A stretch of DNA of 64,000 nucleotides from BJGO01 sp964640655 (GTDB lineage Bacteria; Bacteroidota; Bacteroidia; Chitinophagales; UBA10324): the NCBI GenBank assembly GCA_964640655.1, contig CAZXFT010000005.1, forward strand, positions 106,616 through 170,615, read 5' to 3'. The notes under the pieces are model-generated. The model did no database searches and had not been told where the DNA came from. It saw nothing but the letters and a program-made list of their open reading frames with translations. Positions 54,701 through 63,693 of this stretch are shown one piece after another; within the stretch, counting starts at the first letter, position 1, and each line of letters begins with the position of its first letter. Both the position numbers and the translations under genes were made by a program.

Positions 54701-55831
54701 ATGAGCGATATCATTTACTGCGACTATAATGCCACTACACCAATCGATAAACGGGTGCTGGATGCTATGATGCCCTGGCTTACTACGCAGTATGGCAATG
54801 CTTCAGCACGTATTTATCCTCAAGGACGTTTAGCATTTGATACCGTTGAACGCAGCAGAAAAATATTAGCCGGTTTTTTGAATGCGGACAAAGAAGAAAT
54901 CTATTTTACTTCAGGTGCTACTGAAGCCATCAATCTGGCAATGCGAGGCGTGTTTGAGGTATATCAAAAGCGGGGAAAGCATATTCTTATTTCCCCAACA
55001 GAACATAAGGCAGTGATAGAAACAGCGCAAGCGCTTGCAAAACAAGGTGCAGAGGTGGAGTATATCCCATTAACCTCAACAGGTTTGGTGGATTTATCGG
55101 AGTTACAAAAAAGAATACGGAGCAACACCATATTGGTGTGCGTGATGCTTGTAAATAATGAAACAGGAATTGTACAGCCAATTGAAGATATAGGCAAGAT
55201 AGTGCATCATCAACAAGCGTTCTTATTATGCGATGCAACTCAAACCCCCGGAAAGGTTCCATTCCCTATACTAAATCATTATGCCGATTTAATTACACTT
55301 TCTGCACACAAGATTTATGGCCCTAAGGGTGTTGGTTTGCTATATGCCAAGCGAAAAAATCCACGCGTACAACTTGTGCCTCAGATTACCGGAGGCGGAC
55401 AAGAGCATAACATACGCGCAGGCACACTCAATGTGCCAGGGATAGTTGGATTAGCAAAAGCAATTGAACTGATTAACAATGAAGAGATTCAGAGTCTAAA
55501 AGCGCTTCGAAATTTATTTGAAGACAAACTGAACAGAAGCAATAATATAAAGATTAATGGCTTTGGTGTGGCACGAGCTGCTAATGTGAGCAGTATCACC
55601 TTTCAAGGACACACTGCTCGCGAATTGATTTTAGCCTTGCAGGATGTTGCAGCAGTATCTACCGGTTCAGCTTGTTCCAGTGAGAGTAATGAGCCTTCGC
55701 ATGTTTTAAAGGCCCTGGGTATGAGCGATGGGGAGGCTCTCAACACTTTACGGTTTAGTTTTGGCCGGTTTACAACTGTAGATGATGTTTTTGTGTTAAC
55801 AGAAAAAATTATAACCCTGCTGAAGGGCTGA
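54701..55831 (+). CDS. Cysteine desulfurase (NifS/IscS type)
   Basis: The 376-residue PLP enzyme donates sulfur for Fe-S cluster assembly, thiolation and other pathways. The PLP-lysine motif is SAHKIYGPKGVG (Lys204), the catalytic-loop Cys325 lies in STGSACSSESNEPSHVL, and DYNATTPIDKRV and HKAVIETAQAL are typical. The short SACSS loop agrees with an IscS/NifS (class I) enzyme. A HesB/IscA gene follows within 70 bases, which makes a small Fe-S module; an IscU scaffold is not nearby. Confidence 0.93.
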   Translation: MSDIIYCDYNATTPIDKRVLDAMMPWLTTQYGNASARIYPQGRLAFDTVERSRKILAGFLNADKEEIYFTSGATEAINLAMRGVFEVYQKRGKHILISPTEHKAVIETAQALAKQGAEVEYIPLTSTGLVDLSELQKRIRSNTILVCVMLVNNETGIVQPIEDIGKIVHHQQAFLLCDATQTPGKVPFPILNHYADLITLSAHKIYGPKGVGLLYAKRKNPRVQLVPQITGGGQEHNIRAGTLNVPGIVGLAKAIELINNEEIQSLKALRNLFEDKLNRSNNIKINGFGVARAANVSSITFQGHTARELILALQDVAAVSTGSACSSESNEPSHVLKALGMSDGEALNTLRFSFGRFTTVDDVFVLTEKIITLLKG

Positions 55832-55898
55832 ACTTAATACCCTATTGCTTCGTTAGTAGGGTTAATTCACTTAATTTTACCATCAAAATCATAAATTT

Positions 55899-56225
55899 AT
55901 GATTACCATTTCAGAAAAGGCAGCACAAAAAGTAAACGAGATTTTACAATCGGAGCATAAAGATGATTCTTACTTTGTTCGTGTGAGTGTGATAGGCGGA
56001 GGCTGCTCTGGGTTGAGCTATAAAATGGATTTCGATAATCAATCGAAAGAAAAAGATCAGGTATTTGAAGATAAAGGAATTAAACTAGTTACCGACCTGA
56101 AAAGCTTTTTATACCTATGCGGCACTGAGCTTGATTTCAGCGACGGACTCAATGGTAAGGGATTTCAATTCATCAATCCCAACGCATCCCGCACCTGTGC
56201 CTGCGGCGAAAGTTTTGCTGTATAA
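55899..56225 (+). CDS. HesB/IscA-type iron-sulfur assembly protein
   Basis: The 108-residue protein has the A-type carrier cysteines Cys36 in GGGCSGLSY and Cys100/Cys102 in CACGESF, plus FLYLCGTELDFSDGLNGKGF. It acts as an Fe-S cluster carrier or iron donor. Which subtype (IscA, SufA or ErpA) is unclear. It sits between the cysteine desulfurase and a NAD(P)-binding protein; spacing to the next gene is 15 bases. Confidence 0.93.
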   Translation: MITISEKAAQKVNEILQSEHKDDSYFVRVSVIGGGCSGLSYKMDFDNQSKEKDQVFEDKGIKLVTDLKSFLYLCGTELDFSDGLNGKGFQFINPNASRTCACGESFAV

Positions 56226-56240
56226 TCCAAATACTACACG

Positions 56241-56900
56241 ATGAAAATTTGTATAGCCGGCGCCACAGGGTTGACCGGCTCTTTTGTTTTAAAACATGCG
56301 CTGAGTCAGGATGCAGTATCACAAATAGTGCTGCCGGTTCGCCGAAAAATTGATGTGGCAAACAAAAAAGTGCACCAAGTTATTTGCGACTATTCCGATG
56401 AGTCGTTATTGAAAGAAATATTGTCAGATGTCGAGGCCATCATTTGTTGCATTGGCACTACAATAAAGAAAGCCGGTTCTCAAGAGGCCTTCAGAAAAGT
56501 GGACTATGAAATTCCTTTGAAACTTGCGCGAAATGCCGGAGCACAATCAAAAACATATGTGCTGATGTCGTCGGTTGGCGCGGATAAAAACTCCACTAAC
56601 TTTTATTTAAAAACCAAAGGTGAAACTGAAGAGGCATTACATAGAAACTTTACCGGGAAGTTATTGATTGCACGGCCATCATTATTACTTGGCAACAGAA
56701 ATGAATCCAGACCGACAGAACGTATTTCGATATTATTAAGTCCCGCCTTTAATTTATTAATGCTCGGCTCCTTTAAACGCTACAAAGCCATTGCGGCAGA
56801 AAATGTTGCAAAAGCAATGCTGCACATGGCTTTGCAACCGGAAAATAAAAATCAGATTGCTCATTACTCCGAGCTTATCTCAGCAGCAACAAAGCTTTAA
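56241..56900 (+). CDS. NAD(P)-binding oxidoreductase (HTATIP2/YbjT-like)
   Basis: The 219-residue protein is an atypical SDR: the dinucleotide loop GATGLTGSFVL is at residues 6-16, VRRKI at the end of strand 2, and ICCIGTTIKKAGSQEAFRKVDYE follows the typical family pattern, as does YVLMSSVGADKNSTNFYLKTKGETE. Similar proteins are CC3/TIP30-like. The substrate is unknown. It is 49 bases upstream of rbfA. Confidence 0.85.
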   Translation: MKICIAGATGLTGSFVLKHALSQDAVSQIVLPVRRKIDVANKKVHQVICDYSDESLLKEILSDVEAIICCIGTTIKKAGSQEAFRKVDYEIPLKLARNAGAQSKTYVLMSSVGADKNSTNFYLKTKGETEEALHRNFTGKLLIARPSLLLGNRNESRPTERISILLSPAFNLLMLGSFKRYKAIAAENVAKAMLHMALQPENKNQIAHYSELISAATKL

Positions 56901-56949
56901 TCAAAGAAGCATTGCATTTTATACCTTTACACTCAAACGGATTTAGTGT

Positions 56950-57300
56950 ATGCAAGAAAGTATCAGACAGAAAAAAATAGCCGGCGTGGTGCAGGAAGCA
57001 TTAAACGAAATATTTCAGAAACTTGGGTTGAATATAATTGACGGTGGCATGGTCAGCATCAGCAATGTATCAATAACTCCCGATTTGCTTATAGCCCGTG
57101 TGTCGTTGAGTTTTTATAATATCGAAGAGCCGCAGAAAGCTCTGGATAAGATGCATATCAGCTTGAGTGAGATACGCTATCAGTTGGGCAATAAAATTAA
57201 AAATCAAGTACGCCGAGTACCTGAGTTAGAATTTTTTATAGACGAATCTTTAGATCAGGCATTTAAGATTGAGGAACTGTTACGGAAAATTAAAAAATAA
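56950..57300 (+). CDS. rbfA: Ribosome-binding factor A
   Basis: The 116-residue KH-fold protein binds the 30S subunit during 16S rRNA maturation. IRQKKIAGVVQEALNEIFQK, ISITPDLLIARVSLSF-like strand pattern (VSISNVSITPDLL) and the C-terminal VPELEFFIDESLDQAFKIEELL with the typical PELxFxxD are all as expected. It ends 2 bases before the GTG start of the permease gene, an arrangement that recurs in Bacteroidota genomes. Confidence 0.92.
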   Translation: MQESIRQKKIAGVVQEALNEIFQKLGLNIIDGGMVSISNVSITPDLLIARVSLSFYNIEEPQKALDKMHISLSEIRYQLGNKIKNQVRRVPELEFFIDESLDQAFKIEELLRKIKK

Positions 57301-57302
57301 TA

Positions 57303-58544
57303 GTGGCACTCTCATCAGTTAAAATACCCTGGTGGTTTGCACGCCGATATTTCCGTGCACCAAAATCTACCAACACCATTAATCTCATTTCCTATATCTC
57401 CATTGGCGGCATTGCCATTGGCACAATGGCCATCATCTTGGTTTTATCGGTTTTTAATGGTTTTGAAAGTTTAGTGATTACACTTTACAATCAATTCAAT
57501 CCTGAACTCATCATAGAATCAGTTGAAGGGAAATCTTTTGAGCCCGACGACAAGCTGATACAATCTCTGAAAAATAATAGTGCTATAGAGGCATATAGTT
57601 TTATAATAGAAGAAAATGTGTTGCTGAAGTTTGGTACGAATCAATGTGTGGCACGCATAAAGGGTGTTGATGCCAACTACGATGCCATCAGTCCGTTGTC
57701 TAAAAATGTTTTTCACGGGCAATATTTTATCAGCGATAGTCAGAATAATCCATTCATCTTTTTAGGTTCAGGTATTGAGCAGACATTGTCTGTTAATTAC
57801 GATGATCCATTTGGTTTTGTGGCGGTGTATGTACCCAAAAAAGGCAAACGAAGTGTTATCAATCCTGAGGATGCTTTTGTTATTAGACAACTTAAGCCTT
57901 CAGGCAGTTTTGCTATTCAACAAGATTTTGACAGCCGCTATGCTTTTATCCCTATTGAAACTATGCGTGAATTAACCGGATATACGAATCAGGTTAACAG
58001 CATAGAACTTGCAGCCAAAAACAAGAAAGAGATTGCCTCGTTGCAAAGTGAGCTGCAAAGTGAGTTAGGTAATGGATTTAAAGTAATTAACCGCTATCAG
58101 CAAAATGAAATTTTGTACCGGGTGATGCAATCGGAACGATGGGCCGTGCTTGCCATACTGGCTTTTATCATTTTCATTGCTGCCTTTAACATCATTGGTT
58201 CGGTGAGCATGCTTGTGGTGGAAAAACAAAAAGATATATCCGTGTTGCATGTACTTGGAATGAAGCCTGCGCTCATCAGCAGAATATTTATCTATCAGGG
58301 AGTATTATTAGCTTTAATAGGATATGCAAGCGGTGCGGTGCTTGCATTTATTATTTGTACTGCTCAAATTCTTTTTGGTGTTGTGCCTTTACAAGGCGGT
58401 TCGTTTGTTGTGGATGCCTATCCTGTTGAAATGCGTCTTATAGACTTTATCATCGCATTTGTGATTGTGTTGACTATAGGATTTGCTGCAGCTTTTCTTC
58501 CCGGCAAAAAAGCGCATGCGCAGCAATTACGTATGGCGACCTAA
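57303..58544 (+). CDS. FtsX-like permease, LolC/LolE type
   Basis: The 413-residue protein has the MacB/LolE layout: one N-terminal helix (INLISYISIGGIAIGTMAIILVLSVF), a large periplasmic domain of about 220 residues, and three C-terminal helices including VLAILAFIIFIAAFNIIGSVSMLVVEKQKDISVLHVLGMK, a motif of LolC/LolE proteins. It would help release lipoproteins from the inner membrane with an ATPase encoded elsewhere. The start is GTG 2 bases after rbfA. Its 3' end overlaps the convergent SDR gene by 18 bases. Confidence 0.9.
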   Translation: MALSSVKIPWWFARRYFRAPKSTNTINLISYISIGGIAIGTMAIILVLSVFNGFESLVITLYNQFNPELIIESVEGKSFEPDDKLIQSLKNNSAIEAYSFIIEENVLLKFGTNQCVARIKGVDANYDAISPLSKNVFHGQYFISDSQNNPFIFLGSGIEQTLSVNYDDPFGFVAVYVPKKGKRSVINPEDAFVIRQLKPSGSFAIQQDFDSRYAFIPIETMRELTGYTNQVNSIELAAKNKKEIASLQSELQSELGNGFKVINRYQQNEILYRVMQSERWAVLAILAFIIFIAAFNIIGSVSMLVVEKQKDISVLHVLGMKPALISRIFIYQGVLLALIGYASGAVLAFIICTAQILFGVVPLQGGSFVVDAYPVEMRLIDFIIAFVIVLTIGFAAAFLPGKKAHAQQLRMAT

Positions 58545-59507
58545 ACTATTTGCGTATTGTTTTGCTGTGCGCACAACAAATCTTTCAGCACTTTCAAATT
58601 GATAGTTTAGGAAGTGTGATACTTTCTCGTTGCTATATTCATAATGGTGATTCACTGTGTTGGCTGTTTCGCGCGTCAAGAAAGGTTTTGTTCTAAAGAT
58701 GGCTGATAAGACATCAGATATACGACGAGTAACACGAACCCATACCGGTGATAGCGCATAGCGCGGTTGTGGCACTGCAAGCGCTTCTGTAACAAGAGTG
58801 AAAAATTTATGATAAGAAATATTATCTCCATTCAGGATGAACATTTCATTTTTTGCCGAGCTATTCATGAGTTGATACATACACTCAACCACATCGTTTA
58901 CGGATACAAAACCGTTAGCTCCACGCGGATAGAATCTAAATCCCTTGCTGAGCATTATAAAGAAGCGTCCTGTTCCGCTACTCCAGTTTCCCTCTCCTAT
59001 AATGACTGATGGATTAACAATAATTGCGTTTAATCCTTCCTCTATTCCACGCCAAACTTCCATCTCTGACAAGTGCTTAGTTACTGCATACCAAGAATTA
59101 TTTGCTGATTCTTCCCAACTTGTTTTTTCAGTAATCAATTGATTTTCGTATGCTCTACCCAGTGATGCTATTGAACTTACATGTAATAATTTTTTTACAC
59201 CGGCATGCAAAGCTGCATTTACAACATGTGCGGTGCCCAACACATTAATATTGTAAATCCGCTCCCTGTCCTTGGCTTCGAAACTCACTTTAGCAGCGCA
59301 GTGATACACATACTCCACTCCTTGCATGGTTTCTTCCAACCCGATAACATCCAAAACATCGCATTCAAACCACTCAACGGATTCCCTCAAGTCAGCCGGT
59401 ATGTTAGACTGATAACGATATATGGCACGCACCTTATGTTGCTGCGCAACCAACAAGCGTAACAGATGAGAACCCAGAAATCCGGTGCCGCCGGTAACTA
59501 ATATCAT
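58527..59507 (-). CDS. NAD-dependent epimerase/dehydratase (extended SDR)
   Basis: The 326-residue protein has the NAD-binding TGGTGFLGSHL (about 5-15), VYHCAAKVSF, LLHVSSIASLG and the Tyr-x3-Lys pair in WYAVTKHLSE. This is the dihydroflavonol-4-reductase-like extended SDR pattern. The substrate is unknown; Bacteroidota genomes often hold such orphan members. A terminator for the upstream anmK gene lies between the two, so they are probably separate units. Confidence 0.88.
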   Translation of the reverse strand: MILVTGGTGFLGSHLLRLLVAQQHKVRAIYRYQSNIPADLRESVEWFECDVLDVIGLEETMQGVEYVYHCAAKVSFEAKDRERIYNINVLGTAHVVNAALHAGVKKLLHVSSIASLGRAYENQLITEKTSWEESANNSWYAVTKHLSEMEVWRGIEEGLNAIIVNPSVIIGEGNWSSGTGRFFIMLSKGFRFYPRGANGFVSVNDVVECMYQLMNSSAKNEMFILNGDNISYHKFFTLVTEALAVPQPRYALSPVWVRVTRRISDVLSAIFRTKPFLTRETANTVNHHYEYSNEKVSHFLNYQFESAERFVVRTAKQYANSLGRHT

Positions 59508-59526
59508 AAACTCAAGATTAGTCTAA

Positions 59527-59561
59527 AAAATAAAAAACCGGATGTTTTGTTTCATCCGGTT
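59527..59561 (-). terminator. Terminator of anmK (minus strand)
   Basis: AACCGGATG (59536-59544) and CATCCGGTT (59553-59561) form a 9-bp stem with an eight-base loop. On the minus strand it is followed by a T-rich run (59524-59537), consistent with termination after anmK, which stops at 59589. Confidence 0.85.
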
Positions 59562-59588
59562 ATTAAAATTAGTAATCATTTTTCAGGG

Positions 59589-60707
59589 TTAACCTGCAAT
59601 CAAAGGCTTCTTAGTGCTTAGATAAATTTCTCCCCCAATAGAATCTTCACGTGCACCGGTAACTGAGGACAACACGTTTACTTCGCCACGTAAGCGAAGC
59701 ACTCCCATCAAAGCAGTCAGTAAAGCTTCTTTGAATTTAATAGAAGTTGAATCGGGCACCACTACCTGAACCGGTGAGTGTGCCGCAATGCGTTCAATCA
59801 ATACTTTGTTGAATGCGCCGCCACCGGTAATCAGCATTTGATCGGTATCCGACTTTGCAATTCCTTCGCGCTCCATTACCTGATTGATGTCCTTAGCAAT
59901 TTGGATAGCAATGTGTTCAACAGCAGTGCGGAGTTTATCTTCGGTTGAAATTCTGTACTTTTTAAACAAAGGCATAAACACTTTGGTAACCCATCCACCA
60001 CCTAAAGATTTTGGATACGTTTTCTCGTAATACCACTGATTATTCAAGTCGTTCAGCAACTCTTCGTTTACAAAACCTTCTGATGCCATAGCGCCATCTT
60101 TATCAAAGTCGAGATCCACATCGCCAGCAAGTATATTTAATACCATGTTGGCACCACAAATGTCAAAACCAAGCAAAGAGCCATCGTTGCGTTTCACAGA
60201 GATGTTGGAGATGCCGCCTAAATTGAGACAGTAACGGAAATTAGAGAATAACAATTTATCGGCGATAGGTGCTATCGGAGTACCCTGACCACCCAATGCC
60301 ACATCAATAGTTCTGAAATTGCAAATCACCGGCAAGCCACATTCAGCTGCTATAGCAGCGCCGTCTCCAATTTGTGAGGTCATTTGATTTTCAGGTTGAT
60401 GGAAAATAGTTTGTCCATGAGAAGCAACAAAATCTACTTTACCTTCCAGTTGGTGTTCTTCAACAAACTTCTTTACTACCTCTCCCAGGTAATGACCAAA
60501 GTATGTGTCTGTTTTTAAATAGGTAACCGCATTTTGCAAAACAAGGCTTTGAAGGCGCAGTTTCCATTTTTGAGGGAAGGCTACACATTCAGTAACTTCA
60601 ATCTGATAATTCCAGATTCCGTTGTTTTCGGTAAGATGGACGAAGGCAATATCAACTCCATCTAAAGAGCTTCCGGACATAAGTCCGATTACGTTGTACG
60701 TTTTCAT
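59589..60707 (-). CDS. anmK: Anhydro-N-acetylmuramic acid kinase
   Basis: The 372-residue sugar kinase phosphorylates and opens 1,6-anhydro-MurNAc recovered from peptidoglycan turnover. The signature IGLMSGSSLDGVDIAFV is at residues 7-23, with ASHGQTIFHQP, NLGGISNI, FDICGANM and LITGGGAFNK following. It is a normal-length member. No other recycling genes are in the window. The 133 bases upstream include a TTG-rich run (60714-60732) but no clear regulatory site. Confidence 0.94.
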   Translation of the reverse strand: MKTYNVIGLMSGSSLDGVDIAFVHLTENNGIWNYQIEVTECVAFPQKWKLRLQSLVLQNAVTYLKTDTYFGHYLGEVVKKFVEEHQLEGKVDFVASHGQTIFHQPENQMTSQIGDGAAIAAECGLPVICNFRTIDVALGGQGTPIAPIADKLLFSNFRYCLNLGGISNISVKRNDGSLLGFDICGANMVLNILAGDVDLDFDKDGAMASEGFVNEELLNDLNNQWYYEKTYPKSLGGGWVTKVFMPLFKKYRISTEDKLRTAVEHIAIQIAKDINQVMEREGIAKSDTDQMLITGGGAFNKVLIERIAAHSPVQVVVPDSTSIKFKEALLTALMGVLRLRGEVNVLSSVTGAREDSIGGEIYLSTKKPLIAG

Positions 60708-60840
60708 TTACTGTTGTTGTTTGTTGTTGTTGAAGTATAGTTTATAAAGAGATGGTTATTTTTTCAACGAGGCTGCCAAATGTATAAAAACGAATGACAT
60801 TATTTGTAACAATGGTTTTTAGTATTTCATTTATAGAAAT

Positions 60841-63201
60841 TCATCGTAAGAGAGCCACATTTCCCTTCTTCATAATGGTGGTGTCGTCAAATGTTTCTGC
60901 TATAATTACATAAACAAAAACATTGCTTTCCTGCATCTTGCCTTTAAAGGTGCCATCCCAGTATGGCTTATCTGATTCGCTGTAAAATACTTCTTCACCC
61001 CAACGATTGTAGATAGATACTGAAATAATTCTTTTCACCCCTTTTGTATAAAACTGAAATAATTCGTTGATGCCATCACCATTGGGGCTAAAGGCATTAG
61101 GCACATATAACTCGTGAATTTTTGTTACATAAATAATTGTGCTGTCTTTGGCAATACACCCATTTTCATCAACACCTAATACATAGTAGGTTGTTGTTTG
61201 CAAAGGCATTGCGGCAGTAATATCGGCATATTGGTTTTCAAGATTAATAACAGGATACCAGAAATAATTACTGGCATTACCAATAACACTCAGCACGGCA
61301 CTTTCACCCTGATTGATGGTTTGAGGTTCAACCGTTTGAATGACCGGTAACGGATTCACCTGTACCAATACACTGTCATAGTCGTAACAAGAACCTATGT
61401 AAGAATTTACATAATAGGTCATGTTTTGTGTAGGAGTAACGAATGGTGTTTGAATATAAGCATCGGAATAAAGTGGTTCAGGAAACCATCGATAATACAC
61501 AGCATTACTTGCGTAAAGTTGCATTGACCTGCCTGCACAAAGGGTAGTGTCAGGACCGGCGGTTGCAATAACCGTATCAGTAACCAGGATAATGGCTGAG
61601 TCTTTTCCAACACATCCAAACTCATTAGTAACCGAAACAGTATAAGTAGTTGAGACCTGAGGGTTGACTTTTGGAAACTGAACTGTGTTATTATTGATTT
61701 GATAATTAGGTTGCCACAAGAAGTTGTTAGTGTTATCTGTAAAGAGCGAAACTGTATCGATGTTGCAAACAAAAGTGTCCGGACCAGCGAGAACCATAGG
61801 AGTGGGATGAATAACTACAGTTTTTATTATAGTAGAGGTACAACCTGTATTTGAAACAGCAAGTAAGGAAACAGTTTTGATGCCGGGGATATTAAATGTA
61901 AAAAGGGGATTTTGGTCTGCGCTGCTGCCGTTGTTATTGAAGTTCCAGTTCCACATAGTTACCACACCATCAAGCGATAGCGAGTTGTCATTAAATAGCA
62001 AAGGAATGTTTTGACAACCGTCTGGCACATTGAAATCGGCCTGAAGTCCATATCGTAAAACTATTGTTCGGTAAGTAGTATCAGAGCATATAGTGCCTGG
62101 GTTAACGATAAGACGAATGATATAAATGCCTGTATCTGGGTAAGTGTAGGATGGACTATTCAATGAGGTTGTATCGGTAGTGGTCGTAGGGTCGCCAAAA
62201 TCCCATACCCTGTTCATTTGACCAATGCTTGAATTTTGAAAATCAACCTGTAATGAGCCACAGATAAGAATGCTATCCTGGCCTAATAGGACACTATTAC
62301 TATTTGAAGGTGTAAAGTCTGCAACAACAAGAGGTGTGCAATCAACAACATTGATTTGAAAATCTCTTCTGTTCTCGTTTAACAATACTCCATTACGAAA
62401 CTCCTTTACACAAACCGCCGCTACAAACTGTCCGATATTCACCGGATTAGCCGTGATGATACCTGTTTGAGGATTAATGCTCATAGAAGGTGTACCACCA
62501 AGCATGTCTATTACACTATAAGGAGGAACAAACTGCACATTTAAATATGGTGGAGCGCTTGGCACATTAGGTTCAGGATCCATTTGACTGGCGCCATGAT
62601 ATGGATTGCAAAGTGAATAAACGAGAGAATCACCGTCAGGATCAGTTGCAGATGAATTAACTGTAAGGGGTTGATTGGCACAAACTACAATAGGGGGTAA
62701 AAAATTAAAATAAGCACTGTTATTATTCGCACCATTGCCAGGAATCCACGCAGTATATGTTGCACCGACATTATCGGGGTTATTGATATTAACAATAGTT
62801 GAGTTACGGCAGCAACGCTGATAGGAAAACTGTAGTCCACCCGGAGGTATATTGGGGAAATTGATTATTGAGGAGTAAACAGCAACTTCTATACAAAGAT
62901 TTGGAGGAAAGCCTGCACAAGGATTATTCAGATTATAGTCAACAGGTGAACTTCCGGGAAAGGGTAAGCTAAATTGATGAACCAGATTTCCATTAACATC
63001 AAAAGCTCCCATTTTGGCAAACTGATCAAACGGTGCACCATTAATTGCTGAACAGTCTCTGTAAAGTTTGAGGGTTACACGATATTGATTGCCGCCTATG
63101 TATTCATAATATATTTCTCCGCCTATGATATGGTATGCATCCACAATATTTGCCTTCAATAAAGAAAACACGATAAACAGTATGGAGAATATGTACTTCA
63201 C
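60841..63201 (-). CDS. Giant secreted protein with PKD-like repeats and CHU_C/gliding-type sorting domain
   Basis: The 786-residue protein has a signal peptide (IVFSLLKANIVDAYH) and an N-terminal HIIGGEIYYEY region with Cys-rich loops seen in many CHU_C proteins. PKD-type domains follow (VWDFGDPTTTTDTT ... DTGIYIIRLIVNPG and similar at TMWNWNFNNNGSSADQNPLF). After further Ig-like repeats starting AGPDT comes the gliding-motility-associated C-terminal domain LYVPNAFSPNGDGINELF ... IYNRWGEEVFYSE. It is a type IX secreted surface adhesin or structural protein; ligand unknown. Confidence 0.9.
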   Translation of the reverse strand: MKYIFSILFIVFSLLKANIVDAYHIIGGEIYYEYIGGNQYRVTLKLYRDCSAINGAPFDQFAKMGAFDVNGNLVHQFSLPFPGSSPVDYNLNNPCAGFPPNLCIEVAVYSSIINFPNIPPGGLQFSYQRCCRNSTIVNINNPDNVGATYTAWIPGNGANNNSAYFNFLPPIVVCANQPLTVNSSATDPDGDSLVYSLCNPYHGASQMDPEPNVPSAPPYLNVQFVPPYSVIDMLGGTPSMSINPQTGIITANPVNIGQFVAAVCVKEFRNGVLLNENRRDFQINVVDCTPLVVADFTPSNSNSVLLGQDSILICGSLQVDFQNSSIGQMNRVWDFGDPTTTTDTTSLNSPSYTYPDTGIYIIRLIVNPGTICSDTTYRTIVLRYGLQADFNVPDGCQNIPLLFNDNSLSLDGVVTMWNWNFNNNGSSADQNPLFTFNIPGIKTVSLLAVSNTGCTSTIIKTVVIHPTPMVLAGPDTFVCNIDTVSLFTDNTNNFLWQPNYQINNNTVQFPKVNPQVSTTYTVSVTNEFGCVGKDSAIILVTDTVIATAGPDTTLCAGRSMQLYASNAVYYRWFPEPLYSDAYIQTPFVTPTQNMTYYVNSYIGSCYDYDSVLVQVNPLPVIQTVEPQTINQGESAVLSVIGNASNYFWYPVINLENQYADITAAMPLQTTTYYVLGVDENGCIAKDSTIIYVTKIHELYVPNAFSPNGDGINELFQFYTKGVKRIISVSIYNRWGEEVFYSESDKPYWDGTFKGKMQESNVFVYVIIAETFDDTTIMKKGNVALLR

Positions 63202-63369
63202 GTTGTTAAATACGAGCTACAAGTTAGAAAAATTAGCGAAACAATATATTTCATAAAGACAATTTTTTTATGCTATTGTTTAATGTACGGGGATAAATGC
63301 GAAAAGCAATTTTATTGCCGAAAGTAATTCCGTGTATCAGGTTGAGGATATTTGTCTAAAATTCTCAGA

Positions 63370-63669
63370 ATGATTCTATATAATGTAACGGTTAAAGTGG
63401 ATCAGAACGCCGAAAGCGACTGGCTGAAGTATATGAAGAAGCATATTCAGGATGTACTCAATACAGGCTGTTTTACAGGATACCGAATGAGCCGCCTGCT
63501 GGATCAGCCGGAGAACGAGGACCCTACTTTTATTATACAGTACGAATGCGAATCGAAAGCTATTTTGAATATTTATTTAGAAAAACATGCCCCCGCATTA
63601 CGCGACGAGGTAAACCAATTGTTTAAAGACCGCTTTGTGGCATTCCGCACGGTGATGGAAGTGTTGTAA
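63370..63669 (+). CDS. DUF4286 family protein
   Basis: Taking the ATG at 63370 gives a 99-residue protein beginning MILYNVTVKVDQNAESDWL, the usual start of the DUF4286 family; an earlier in-frame TTG at 63352 seems less likely. Conserved features WLKYMKKHIQDVLNTGCFTGYRM and ALRDEVNQLFKDRFVAFRTVMEVL follow. It is a small ferredoxin-like-fold protein with no established function, common in Bacteroidota. It lies 24 bases upstream of a low-complexity gene start. Confidence 0.82.
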   Translation: MILYNVTVKVDQNAESDWLKYMKKHIQDVLNTGCFTGYRMSRLLDQPENEDPTFIIQYECESKAILNIYLEKHAPALRDEVNQLFKDRFVAFRTVMEVL

Positions 63670-63693
63670 CTTGTACCCGATAAAATAAATTCA

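Noticed and set aside
60714..60732. TTG-rich run ahead of anmK as a simple-sequence repeat
   Set aside because: The run is short and imperfect, so it may be chance; not enough to call a phase-variable repeat.
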